A DNA stretch of 64,000 bases from Laccaria trichodermophora (taxonomy: Eukaryota > Basidiomycota > Agaricomycetes > Agaricales > Hydnangiaceae). The DNA lies in contig JACTVC010000006.1 in assembly GCA_018417955.1 (NCBI GenBank), positions 1,302,001 to 1,366,000 of the forward strand, written 5' to 3'. Below, one piece after another: positions 40,799-53,244 of this stretch (position 1 is the stretch's first letter; the number at the start of each line of letters is the position of its first letter). The notes below the pieces were generated by a model that searched no databases, was not told the DNA's origin, and saw nothing but the letters and a program-made list of their open reading frames with translations. The position numbers were made by a program, and so were the translations under genes.

Positions 40799-42690
40799 TC
40801 AATCGATACCATCCCCAGCGTCTTGTGAATCGTTGTCGACAACGGCTTGTTTGGCCAGTTCAGCCTTCTTTTTCAAGATATAACTCTGTTGCTCAGGTGT
40901 GCAACTCGCGACATCTTCATCGGACATCTTTGCAATGAGGTCACAAAGGTTTATGTATCGTGACTCTAACAGCTCGATTGCCTCCGCGTTAATTCTTCCT
41001 TCCACACCGAATCAAACAATGGCAAAGTGTACTGGATTCGGAATGCGGCGATGACGTAGCAATGGGCCGTTCACCGGTTTGACGATGGGAGATGTGCCAA
41101 CAGGGTTAAGCCGTACTGAAAGGCCAAGGCGCGTCCATTTCGTGGACGGCTTCGGGAAAGCGAGCTTTCAGACGGAGGTTGTTCGGAATGAAACAACCAG
41201 ACCCTGTGGTTCGGAGAACTTGACAAAGAATCTTTGGAGGGTTGAGAAAGAAAATCAGGAAAGCCAGCGGGAGGTGCTAGCCAACGATTTGTCAATTTCA
41301 CAACAATGGCATATCGAACCGAACTTTCGAGTTCCACAACAAATCCTGAATGAGTGCAATCTCGAACTGCAAGAGGTTTCGATAAATTGACCGGATTCCC
41401 GAGTATCTATGATACTCATCACGGATGGCGGTGAGATAATCTCTCAACGTGATGCCCTGCTCTACGCCACATATCAGGTGGATGTATGGGGAACAGCGGA
41501 GTTCAGGGACTATCTCGAAATTGCGAACGGAAGCATCGAACATGTCGGACATAATAACATCGCTTGTACTTTCGAGGCGGTCTTCAGCGGAGGTAGGAGT
41601 CATGAGAATGGATTTCTCACTAGGTAGCTGATCCAATTGAACACGCTACACCACTTCTAACCCTATCGATTTCCTGATCACAAAAGACATGCACATCATC
41701 CGCCGATGGGGCAGACCTGAGTCGAGAAGGCATGCTTACTTCTGCCCTATGCACGCCTTTAAAATAGATCGGTCTGAAGGGTTTCCTGCTGCCGTATGTG
41801 AAGAAACCATCCAAGTAGGGATCGGTCATTGAATTGATCAGCTCTGCGAATGGGCGCTCCTTTGAGCCATACACCCGTTCTGTTATTCTCTTTGAGAGGA
41901 GGGGGATCAGAGGAAGTGATTTGTGTCCGTTCCCCCGAATATTGCATCATCGTCAGCCATGCCTCCGTCTCATGACAACGTTGAACGGCGGTGTGTGTGT
42001 ATAGGTCCATCAGCTCCTCCCGTTTCCAGTACCAATCTTGAACTACGGCAGAGAAGGGGGAAAGGGTAGTCTGGACGCTGACGAAGAACGCGGTCTGTCG
42101 TCTTGGATGCCGACTTTGCTGACATAGCGAAACTGTGCAACGGACCTCCCCAGAGATTCAGCTCTTGTTTGAAATAACTGGAAACATTTGTGATACAACT
42201 TCCCATATCCAGCATAAGCGAGATGGGAGAGCGAAATTGAAGGAAGAGGGAGGTCGGGGGGTCTACGTCACGCCAAGATCACAGATATTGACCATCATCG
42301 TCCCACCCTAAAATGTTGAAGGTATGGGGTCTTATTCGCCCATCCGTGAACGAGGCCTCAGGCTGGGACCACGCAGGCAGCCCTTCGTCTTCCGGAGATG
42401 TTCCGGGATAAAAGTCCACCCAGTTGTCGCTAGCGTGCCCAGGGATTAGAGAAAAGGAGGGTTTCCGGGGGGCGTTGCAACAAAGTCAGCTTGTCTTAAC
42501 GGTCCGAGAGCATCTTGCTTTTTGAGGAAATGAAAATGATAAACCGCTATAGACGTGTGGCTGCCACTTGTACACACGCTCGATGATAGGCTCTCCGTTA
42601 GGGGAAAAGCTGACCACATTTTTAGTTGAGGCAATGTCGTCATTCGTACAAGCCGTGAATGCATGACGTTGAGGAGGGAATAACATGCCA
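40799..42690 (-). other. Unresolved coding-like tract, family unknown
   Basis: Several minus-strand segments read like protein. They include MLFPPQRHAFTACTNDDIAS from an ATG near 42686, DNWVDFYPGTSPEDEGLPAW near 42400, RADQFNDRSLL near 41840, and VRNFEIVPELRCSPYIHLIC near 41500. The last is INAEAIELLESRYINLCDLI near 40980, ending GDGID before a stop. They lie in different frames, and I can join only some by plausible introns. Competing plus-strand frames (41085-41390, 41409-41627) are also open. It may be one multi-exon gene, two overlapping genes, or a decaying gene. I recognise no domain. Confidence 0.3.
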
Positions 42691-43491
42691 GTGAAGAGTG
42701 CGGCTCAGAGCTCACAACAGCGAAAATGTTCTATGCGAACGCACACGGAGGGGGAAGACGCAAACAAAAGCCCGTTGAGCGCGCGGGTCGAAAACACGCG
42801 AGAAACTGGTCTCAAGATTTGTTGTGGCACAAGAACTTTTCACGGAGAGGTCAGGACTGGTCAGGAGCAAGTAGCCCTTCAAGATCAACACAGCACAACA
42901 TTGAAGTTGTCGTTTGAACTTCAACTTTGTCGTTTGCAGCAAGTTTGCAGGTCGTTTGGCTCCAGCAGCGAGGTATGCAAGTTTTTTGAAGCAGACAATA
43001 TAGTTATACGCGTTCATGCTTCGAGATTGTGAAGTTTTTTGAGATTTTGTCAATCATTTGCGAAAATTCAAGTTAGTTGCTTGCTGCAAGTTCACTGAGT
43101 ACATGTATCTACACAAGAAAAAATGCGTACGGCCCCTGCAGTTTGGTCTGAAGGGCAAGTATTGAATATTGAATATTAACCTCCATATATTTTTCCGCAG
43201 AAAGCGCGCGCGCAGATCGCTGGAAAGCCGCCTTGCTACCATTTGGAAGACAAGACGCGTAAGCAACCTCTTGAACTTCAATAGTCTGTTACTGCTAGAG
43301 GATGAGGTGTATTCCCATAGACCAAATAGAGCATCCCAATCAACACGGTCACTCATGACTGTCGAGGAACTTCCAAAGGCAGAGTAAGTACGGCCAAGCA
43401 AAAAAAAGAGGGGAGGGAAAACTTACAAAAGTCACCGATACAAAAACATGAAATTGACCATGGGCCCGGATGACACTACTTACGATGGATG
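42691..43491. other. Intergenic, no gene supported
   Basis: About 800 bp. A 100-codon minus-strand frame (43054-43350) containing MSDRVDWDALFGLWEYT is the only candidate, without domain or splice support. It holds several near-repeated words around caagtttgcaggtcg and ttgcttgctgcaag. Confidence 0.4.
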
Positions 43492-44094
43492 TTAAGACGG
43501 CCCTGTGGAAGCCGAGTCGAGCGCTGCCAGCTGATCCACCAAATCATCCATAACCGATCTTGTCCATTCATGTGTTTTCCCCTCCTCGTTCCCTCCGCCA
43601 GATACGCTTTTCGTGGGCACGAGAACGTTCCCGCTCGGTTCAAAGCCAGGCGCGATCTTTCGCAATGCGTCACGCTTTCGTCTCTCCTTCTCACTTTCAC
43701 GAGACCGGAGATATTCTTCTCGGCGGGCAGCGTGTGCGGCTATTGTGCTTCGGCGTGAGGACTCGAGAGTGATTATATGGGGTTCTAGTGTGAAGGGGTA
43801 GACGAACTGGTCGTAGGTCAGTTGTGGAGGACATGTGGTTTATAGGTAGCACTCACGTATGGAGTAACTGAATCTGGTAAGGGATGTATGTCGGGTGGAA
43901 GCTGAACCTGAATTTTTCTGAGATAAGCTGAATCGATCCGAGAGTAGACTTGGCTACGTGAACGCACTCTTTGAGGAACTCTGAGACTGGGTGATTTGAT
44001 GAGTGGGACATTAACTGCGGCGGCGTAAGGCACTAGATCAAATATTAAATCGCGCCCGTTAGGATTCAGAGAAGTTCTTACACTGTTCTGGCAT
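43492..44094 (-). CDS. Conserved small basic protein, function unknown
   Basis: There are three exons: MPEQ, an intron of about 56 nt (gtaaga...atctag), PYAAAVNVPLIKSPSLRVPQ up to PDSVTPY, an intron with gtgagt, then FVYPFTLEPHIITLESSRRS to the stop. The total is about 165 residues. The last exon is rich in charged helix (AAHAARREEYLRSRESEKER), followed by DALRKIAPGFEPSGNVLVPT and an acidic/hydrophobic end VMDDLVDQLAALD. All junctions keep frame. The phrasing resembles a family I believe is conserved in basidiomycetes, but I cannot name it. It is divergently transcribed from BUD32 with a 188-bp gap and may be co-regulated with it. Confidence 0.75.
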
Positions 44095-44282
44095 ATCTGT
44101 GTCCGAGATCGAAACGTTGAGGTTCAAGCTAAGGCAGACGTTGGAATTGCGTTGAAGTGAGGGAGTGAAGGCAAGAGGCTGAGAGATAACAACTTTAGAT
44201 CCTAACAGAAGCAATCAAAACCTTTCGCCCTCGACCACAATCTTGCTACAATCTCAACTGGCTTACAACTGAAGAGGTGATC
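44095..44282. promoter_or_regulatory. Compact bidirectional promoter
   Basis: Only 188 bp separate the start codons of BUD32 (plus) and the conserved small protein (minus). The region includes a CT/GA-mixed stretch and no evident TATA box. Confidence 0.5.
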
Positions 44283-45332
44283 ATGGCCTCCGCATCTTTA
44301 GATCTTATTGCGGCTTCAACGCAGATATCCCAAGGAGCCGAAGCCGCAAGTCTACCATGATCATCTGATGGATGTGTTCGACTTACGGCGGTTCATTCGA
44401 CCCGACTTTAGAAAGTCTACAAAGGATCTTTGACACCAGACGCACCCTTCATTTTACTAAAGTACCGCTTCAAGAAACAGTACAGGCATCCATCACTAGA
44501 TGCCTTGTTGACTCGGTCCCGTGTCGCGGGAGAGGCCAGGGCGCTGATAAAATGTCTCCGGTAAGTGGATGACTGATGGCCCCCCGGATCCTGGGCGCCT
44601 CGTGGACAAAGAGTGCTGATCGATGTTGGATGCCATAGGTCCGGGGTAAACGTTCCTGGGGTGCGGATGGTAGACGCTTCCGAGGGTATCTTGGGGATAG
44701 AGTGGATCGATGGCAAAAGCGTCAGGAAACTTCTTCCGGGAGGTGCGGAGGACGAAGAGGAGGAGGATGACGAGGTTCTGGAGGAAAATGACGAACCTTT
44801 GAAAGAATACGGTATCTCCGTCGGTATGTCTTCTGCAGCGTTCCCAGCTTGGTTTCCATTCACCTGGAGCCCCTAGACACGTTGGTGAGCCTCATTGGCG
44901 TAGAAATCGCCAAAATGCATCTGGCTGATGTAGTTCACGGCGATTTGACGACCTCCAATATGATGCTCCGACTACCGAAGCCTAACCAACTCACGACCGA
45001 GCTGGTGAGTTATTTTTGCTTCACTGTCTGCCAGCTAAGTTCTCTCGCACAGGTTTTGATTGATTTTGGGCTTTCCTATATATCAACGCTGGTGGAGGAC
45101 AAGGCAGTAGACTTGTACGTGCTTGAACGGGCCTTTGCCTCTACACATCCAGATTCGGAGCCTCTTTTCGCTTCTGTGCTCACCGCGTATGGAACACGAC
45201 TGGGGTCTGAGTGGCACGCTATTAGCAGGCGTCTTGATGATGGCAGACGACCTTTCTTCTTTTCCGTTGAACACATTACTGATGTCCTTTGCAGTCCGTT
45301 TACGTGGCCGAAAGCGGAGTATGGTGGGTTGA
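44283..45332 (+). CDS. BUD32: EKC/KEOPS atypical kinase Bud32 (PRPK/TP53RK)
   Basis: This is the small RIO-like kinase/ATPase of the KEOPS complex, required for the universal t6A37 tRNA modification. The ATP loop ISQGAEA|KVYKG is followed by LLKYRFKKQYRHPSLD and TRSRVAGEARALIKCLR. The fold continues with GVNVPGVRMVD, GIEWIDGKSVRKLLP, the catalytic HGDLTTSNMMLR, the metal-binding LIDFGLSYIS, EDKAVDLYVLERA, and the signature C terminus VRLRGRKRSMVG. An acidic insert (about 20 residues of Glu/Asp, 44745-44800) is unusual. The first intron must use a GC donor (44346) to give the family sequence. The last intron probably also does (45243), although a GT donor 12 nt upstream would keep frame. Confidence 0.92.
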
Positions 45333-45635
45333 GGCGCGTTGATACGACGTATTTAAGTCTATCATTGTCGGTCAATAATAACAATACATTGAGGCAACAT
45401 TGATGCGGGAGTATTTTGTGAACCGTGTCTATGGACAGTCAAGCGTGTCCTTTTTGAATTTTCTTGTGTTGCACAGGCTGGAGGTTATTTTTGGTAAATT
45501 CCCACATTACTCGACCTGAGTGGCAGTGAGCGCTACTCACGACGACAGTCAGCGGCGGAGTTCTTCTTCGCACGTCAGCGCATTGCTGTCAGGAACGTAT
45601 ACCCCTTTCACCATCGCCCAAAAGTATCATATATC
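45333..45635. other. Intergenic between BUD32 and CCH1
   Basis: About 300 bp holding the BUD32 3' end and the CCH1 promoter and leader, transcribed in the same direction. An open frame extends upstream of the CCH1 ATG but lacks an ATG of its own. Nothing else is seen. Confidence 0.5.
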
Positions 45636-48600
45636 ATGGAAAATCAAGGTATTTATCTTCACCAACCGTCACCGATCAGGCCAATTTCTGCTACTTCTGC
45701 CGTCGACCTCACCGGAACTGGCTTTGCCAACATACTTCCTTCAGCACCTTCTTCACCTTCTCTTGATCCGACCGGTACCCGCCACGTAGCGCGTCGCAGG
45801 AGTTGGGGAAACAGGGAAGTTGATACGCAGAGTGACGCCCAACCTCCGCTCCAAAGTGCACCTGCAAGATTCGTTGCGGAGCCAGATTCAATGTTACCTT
45901 CTAACGACGATCCTTTTTATACCTCTGGAGATGACCGCTCATCGTACAGCAGCAGGGACCAGTGCTCAGCCGATAACGCTGGCCGCTATCGTGACTTATA
46001 CACCTCGGACGAATATTCCAACAACAACAGGCATGTCGGCCCTTCAACGGCGTCGCTCATCCGTGGTTTCCGTGGGGAGGGGACTGAGCAAGAAGGGGAT
46101 GCCATGGAGGACGAACATCGAGAGGACGATGAAGCCCACTTAACAGCGAACATGCAGCGTGACGACGCGCTGGAAAATGAGGAGGGCTACAGTAGCGATC
46201 CAGAGCACGAAGGTGCTACCCCACGATCGAAACGGCGCACAAAGCGATACAGCCTATCGCCTTCGCCCTTGAAACTTACTGGCACAGCCATGAAGTCCAT
46301 GTCAAAAACCATGAGGCGGGTGTCCTTGCGCGTGGTCAACCTTGCTGGGACGGGGTTGGCGGAACAAATACGGCTGGGTGATGGCGAAGAGACGGCGAGG
46401 GGGGCGCCCATGGACGACGACGAACCTCCCAGGCCTGATCTGTCGAAGTCCCTACCTATCAGAGGCCGAACGTTGGGCTTTTTGAGCCCTGATAGCAAAG
46501 TTCGCCTTTGGTTGTTTAACTTTCTCGTGTATCCGTGCGTGCGTTGCTCCTCTTTGATGCTTAATTCTCATTGTGTCAACTCAGATGGACTGAACCTGTT
46601 ATTCTTCTACTTATTGTACTCAATGCTGTCGTGCTTACTATTCAGGCTTTCCCTTCTCTCACTTTGCCCACGGCGAATGGGCCAACTCTACCTCCCCGTA
46701 TTCAGGGATACTTTCACACATGGGAGGACTATGCTCTTTTTGCTTTATTCGTTGTGTTTACGTGGGTGTCCACGATTATTTTCATTATGCAATTTTCTAC
46801 TAAACTTTTCACCTAGTCTAGAAGCTGTCGCCCGCATCTGCGTTACCGGTTTTCTCTTCGATCCTGAGATATCCATCTTCTCTCTTTTCTCATCTCCCTA
46901 CTCCCTTCAATCCGAACCATACACTCCAAATCCTGGACCTACCTCAGGCGTAGGCCGTCAAACATCACTAACACGAGGACGTTCTATCACCCAACGAATC
47001 AGCCATTTGCGACGGGCCCTCATGCGTCCCTTTGTCATTGCTCCACACGTGCCCACCTCTGCTTATCCAATGCAAGAGTACCACCCTTCACCTGCCACCA
47101 CCCCACAACTCCAAAGGAACGATACTGTCACGGGTAGAGTAAGAAACGCCGCGCACAGGGCGCATGCCACAATTCGCGAGCCTGCGGAACCGACATATCT
47201 GTCCCGTGTAATGAAATCTGAAACCGTCAGCGGGGATCCTGATGCGATCTCTCTGCCTTTTAGTTTCAGCATCGGAAACTTACACGATAAGACGCAGAGG
47301 AACGTGCCTTACCTGCGACAAAGCTGGAGTCGAATCGACTTTGTTGCTATCCTCAGCTTCTGGATAATGTTTGGTTTGGCAATAGCCGGCATCGAGAAGG
47401 GAACATACCACGTTGGGATCTTTAGAGCTATGAGCGTTATAAGGACTGCTAGATTGCTTACGATAACATCGGGTACTACGGTGCGTTCTCTATCCTTGAT
47501 CTGTTTGAATTTTACCTATTAGACTGCGCAGACGATTCTTCATTCACTAAAAACTGCTCGTCCTCTCCTTACAAGTGTGGCTTACTTTGTATTATTTGCT
47601 ATGGTGCTGTTTTCGTTCGTGCACTCCCTTCTCCCCCCCATTTTGTATCTAACCATCCCCCCCCCCCCAGAATTATCGGCGTTCAGTCGTTCAACGGATC
47701 GTTTCGTCGCAGCTGCATACTCAATCCCACTCTTGGTGAGGCTGAAATCCTCTTGCAAAACCAATTTTGCGGAGGTCACATCGATCCTGTTACTTTCGAA
47801 CGTACCGGTTACATAGATATAAGCAACAACACGTTCCCGACACCCAAAGGCTACATCTGCCCTCTTGGGCAGCTTTGCAAGGTAGGACAAGGTTCATTCT
47901 GACGTAGGTTTCTGTTGAAACCTTATGCAGGAAACAGTGAACCCCAAGTACGACATCGAAAGTTTTGATGCTATTCACTATGCCGCTCTTCAAGTACTCA
48001 TTGTCGCCAGTGCCAACGGGGTAAGTTTTTGGAACTCATACGTGAACACAGAATTCATCTACAGGGTTTTAGTGGGCCCCGATGATGTACTCCATGATTG
48101 ACGCGGAATTCTTCGTTTCCTGTTTCTTTTTTATCCTTGCGATCATTGTTCTTAATTTTTGGCTTATCAACCTGTTCGTCGCTGTCATTACCCACACATT
48201 TGCTGCCATTCGCTCGACAACCAGCAAAAGTGCTTTTGGTGCTGCACCGTATGAAACCCTTGATTATCAGCTTACCTCCTGATCGCTCACAATGTCGTTA
48301 ATAGCCTTGTCAAGTTCGATAAACAAGATGATAATTGGTTAGGTGAAAACGGCCGCAAAGCTACCACACGGCCAAATACAGCGAAGGTCATTTACGAATA
48401 TACCAAGTGGTGCTGGGTGATCCTGGCTCTTGCATCGCTCGGCCTGCAAGCTTCCAAGACGGTGGACATGTCTGAAAGTCAAGAGCTTGCCCTCTACTAT
48501 GGCGAACTTGGGATCACAATAGCATTCGACATCGAGATTATACTCCGAGTTTTCGCCACTTTACCTCACTGGAGAACGTTCTTTCAACATGGAAACAACT

Positions 48601-51600
48601 GGCTGGACACAATACTCGCCATTGGTTCGAGCATCATTCAACTGCCGGCTATCCGACATTCTGAAGTGTATCCTTGGTTTACAATATTTCAGCTGGCGAG
48701 ATTCTACCGAGTCATATTGGTGGTGCCTCGCATGAGGCCACTCTTGGTACGTTACACTCCCCTTCATTACAAATGATAATTCACCTCATTTCGTCAGCTC
48801 GCCGTTTTTGGAAACATGTATGGTCTTGCTAACATGTCTTTGTTCCTCTTCCTTATCAACTATATCGCTGCCCTGGTTGCTGTGCAACTTCTTCGTGGCG
48901 ATTTTGGTAACAACACGACTATCAATTTTGGAGAGGCTTTCAATGCTTTCTTGGCCATGTATCAAGTATTTTCCTCCGAAAACTGGTCGGATGTCTTGTA
49001 TGGGGCGGCTCAAGCCGAAATACAGCTGCGCCAAACAGCCATCGTTATCATCTTCGTCTCGGGGTGGATGATATTTGCCAACTGTAAGTGGGAAGCATTC
49101 GTCATCATTGCAAATCAAACTAATGAAATTATAGTCATTGTCCTACAAATGTTCATCGCCGTGATCAACGAGAACTTTGAGGTCGCAGAGGAGGCTAAGA
49201 AAGGAAAACAGGCAACGCACTATTTGAATCAGAATCAGGCAGAGCAAGCTTCGTCCCCATGGCTTCGTCGTTTGAACCCATATCGGTGGGTCAAAGCCAA
49301 TCCTGTAACGGTGAAGGTGGAAAACCTTCCCTCAAACCTCGTTCTGCCCATGCAGAAAGCATTGATTCAAGACTTTGGTGCTCAGAGACGAGAACCTCGC
49401 CCCGAAGTTGTGAGTGCTTATCACTTCCCCACATGTCTATATCTAACCGTCGAATCGAAAGAAAACCAACCCAGTGTTAAGCAAACGTTTCAAGCCAGGC
49501 CATCACTCTTCCAAATCCCTCACAGCCCTTCAGAAACTCTTCGCAGGCGAGGTGAAATCAGGCAGTACTATGACTACGCTACGGCACGCGAGGCAGGAAC
49601 CCAGTGGAGACCCTTATGACGAGGAGATAGAGAGACACCTGTGCGTGCATTCACTTCTCGAGTGCCTTGACAGCTTTTGACATTTCATTACAGTGAGCTT
49701 CTGGCGTCCGTGAATCCAGATGCCGGCCTGGGCGAAAACGCTGAGGATGAATATTATGAGAGAAAAGCCTTGCGAGCCGATTTTATCCACAATCACCCCA
49801 CATATGACAAGGTGTTTTGGGTTATATCGCAGAAGAACTGGATCCGCCAGCTGTGCCAGCAGGTAGTGCAACCTCCAAAGCGCGAGCGCATTTTCGGCAA
49901 GCCTTACTCTCCAATCGCGCTTCCCATCTTCCAAATGGCTATACTCTTGACCGTCATTGGCGGGATCGCCGTTGAAGGTGTCGCTACTCCACTTTATCGT
50001 CGCCAATACTATGCGACTCATGGTTTGGTTCGAGGGGCGTGGTTTGATGTTGCTGAGTCTGTATTTGGCCTTGTACTCTTCTTGGAGTTCATGATCAAAG
50101 TTATTGCTGATGGGTTTCTCTTCACCCCAAACGCTTACCTGCGGAGTATCTGGAACTTCATTGACTTTCTCATCATGATTGGCATCATCGTCAATGTGAC
50201 TACCGGTATCATTTTCATCGGCGGTCTCACTCGCATTACTCGATCTTTGAAGGCGCTTCGAGCTCTTCGTCTGATCACTCTGATTGATCACATGCGAAAC
50301 ACCTTCGAGTCTCTCATCATCTCAGGCGCTGTCCGAATTCTTGATGCTGCCGTTCTCGCCATACTGTACATGATCCCTTACGCGGTATGGGGACTCAACA
50401 TCTTTGCCGGGAGGATGAACACCTGCAATGACGGGAGAGCGAATGGTATGGCCGACTGCATCAACGAATATCCGAACACCATCGTCGATGACAACTCTTT
50501 TGGCTTCCCCGTTCCACGTGTTTGGGATAATCCATCACCATCAACCACATTCAGCTTCGACTCATTCCGTGCATCCTTGCTTATCCTATTTGAGATTGTC
50601 TCTTTGGAGGGGTGGATTGATGTCATGTCTGTGGCGATGAGCATTACAGGCAAAAATGAGCAACCTAAAGCCAATGCTTCTCAGGCTAATGCTATCTTTT
50701 TCGTCATCTATAACCTTCTCGGTGGAGTCGTCATTCTGACCCTCTTCGTTAGGTTCGTCGCCTTGGTTTTTCTTAGAAGGATCACTCTTGCTTAATGTAA
50801 ATTCGCAGTATCATCATCAACAACTTCAGCTCCAAGACTGGAACAGCATTTTTGACAAATGCTCAGCGTGAGTGGATCGACCTGCAAAAACTATTCAGGC
50901 GCCAGCGACCATCAAAAAGACCAAAGGTTCGACCTACAACTCCATTCCGATCGTGGTGTTTCGACCGTGCTGTCCATAAACACGGCTGGTGGACTCGGGC
51001 AATGACACTGCTCTTTTTATTGCACATTCTTGCATTGATGTATGCTGCCTGTCTTCCTGATTATTCTTCTGATTGATCAAGCCATCTAGGACCCAAACAT
51101 TCACCGTTCATGAGTTTGCCGACAAGTTCCGTAGTAAGGATGACACTACCTCTGAACTGCAGTTCTCCATCTGATTATCTTTTAGATGATTTCTTTCTCG
51201 GTCTCATGTCCATTTACATTCTCGATGTCGTTGTGCGTTGGTATGGTCTGGGCTGGCGCAGTTTTCGCGCCAATGGATGGAACCTATTCGACATTGTGGT
51301 ATCTATTGGGAGCTTCATCACAACCCTTATCGTTCGTTTTGGAGGAAGTCGAGGAAGCGGTTTTGGCATACAGCAGCTGCAAAAGCTATTCCTTGTTAGC
51401 ATTGCTTTCAAGCTGGTGCAGCGTACCAACAGTCTTAATATGCTTTTCAAGACTGCCGTGTATGTGCAACCACTATCGTAAAGACATTTTGTGCTAACTT
51501 TCAGAGCAGGGCAAGCTTACCAGTCATAATCAACCTTCTTGGCCTATGGCTTATCCTTTTTATCTTCTTCGCAATATTATTTGTCGAAGTGTTCGGATTG

Positions 51601-53244
51601 ACAAAGTGGGGTAGTGCAGAAAACAGAAGTGCCAATTACGAATCTCTTGGATCTGCATTGGTCATGTTGGCTTTCCAAAGTACCGGGTACGGTCTTTCAT
51701 ACTTTATTCAAATTATCATTAACGCGAATGTTTTGTGCACCCTCTCACAGAGAAGGCTGGAACCAATACATGCATGACTTGTGAGTAATCGTGCGTTTGG
51801 TACTGGAACTCGATACTAATTCTCGATTTTAGTGATTTAACATACCCTCGATGCACCAACTCATCCAAGAGAAAAGCTGAATCTGATTGCGGGAGTACAG
51901 CATGGGCCTTTGCCTTGTTCATTGCCTGGAACCTTCTTAGCATGGTTTGTGTTGCCCGTACTCTGCCCATTCTAGTGCTCATGTTTGAATCCTCCAGTAT
52001 ATCTTTGTGAACATGTTCACTGGTATGTTTCAGGAGCGAACCTGGGAATATTAGGCTAATCTAATATACAAGGTGTTGTGGTTGAGAATTTCTCATACGT
52101 CTTCCAAGCGTCTGGTAGCGGTGCCAAGTCGATATCAAGAGAGCAGATGCGATCATTCAAGAAAGTATGGGCTGAACTCTCCAATCCGAAGACTGGGTAT
52201 CTTGAGCGTCAGAACTTCACCGCCTTTTTCGGGGTACGTTGTAATCTTTTCTTTTTCAATTTCCACGTGCTGACTGTCGCTCCAGAAACTCAGTGGGATC
52301 TTCGAAGTTCGAGTATACCCCGCGGAGTACAGTGTCCGCAACATCCTCTCTGTTTGCACAGACCCCTTGGGCCAGGATGCATGGTCACCGCGTGTTGTCA
52401 GTGGCGTTGATCTCAGCAAGGTTGCAAAGATATTAGATGGCATTGATTACAATGAGATTCGCAAACGAAGGGCCATCTACTGTCGGCTCTACCATGAAGC
52501 AACCATATCCCACGAACCGGGTCTGGGGATATCATTCACTAATATGTTGACATTGTTGGCGCATCATAAACTCATAGTTGATGCCGAAGCCCTAGTGTAA
52601 GCGCCTTGGTCATAACTTGCTTGTTATAGGTCTAATAGTTTTGCTTAGCCTGGAAGATCTTGTAGCTCGGACCGAAACAATCAAGCTGGTGACGGATCTT
52701 GTGAACCTCGACCGCGTCCGATCCCTGTTAAAAGCGATCTCGGAGCGGAAAAAGTTCTTGGAATACAGAGAACAAAAACGAGCTGCGAGGCTTGGGCAAG
52801 AAATTCCCTCAATCGTCGTGGAGGACATGCCCGAGACACCACCGCTTTCTTCGAGGGACATAGCAAGTGCGTCCTTTGAAAGTCCCTCGCAAACTTTCAG
52901 TGCCGCTCCTCGGCTCAGCCACCACGATGTCTCCTTCTCCATGGACATTCCCACTGGGTCGAGGTTGCAAAGAAGCAGACGACCGAGCGATTATAGCATG
53001 TTTTCCGCGGATAGTTTCAGATCTGCGTAAGTTGGTTCGGTTCACGAGACAGGGTACAGAGCTGAAATCTGCTGTAGTCGCTCATCCATGGCTGAAGAAG
53101 ACCCTCAAGATATTGTGAACTCAATGCAAAACTCCATGTGGGGAGGTGCGCAGTTAAACTGATGATACATGCAGAATATACTGATCTTCTTTAGATTTGA
53201 TGATGGAAGCTGCAGAAGAAGAGAAAAAGCGACACAATTCCTAA
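45636..53244 (+). CDS. CCH1: Voltage-gated calcium channel Cch1
   Basis: This is the fungal high-affinity plasma-membrane Ca2+ channel, acting with Mid1. The long cytoplasmic N terminus is followed by four six-helix domains. Domain I starts near 46587 ([17 protein letters not shown]) with S4 [15 protein letters not shown] and pore SANGW. Domain II has pore SSENW near 48980. Domain III (from 49910) has S4 [17 protein letters not shown] and pore VSLEGW near 50610. Domain IV has pore STGEGW, split by an intron near 51688-51740. The selectivity positions are thus N/E/E/E. The C terminus has an EF-hand-like region (52090-52230). More than 20 short introns occur, one with a C12 tract at its acceptor. 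A TAA at 53028-53030 lies inside a gtaagt donor; splicing continues to [20 protein letters not shown] and the stop at 53244. That C-terminal model is likely but not certain. Confidence 0.93.

Noticed and set aside
45520..45789. Alternative upstream start for CCH1
   Set aside because: The upstream frame starts at GTG and is in a different frame from the channel. The ATG at 45636 is kept.
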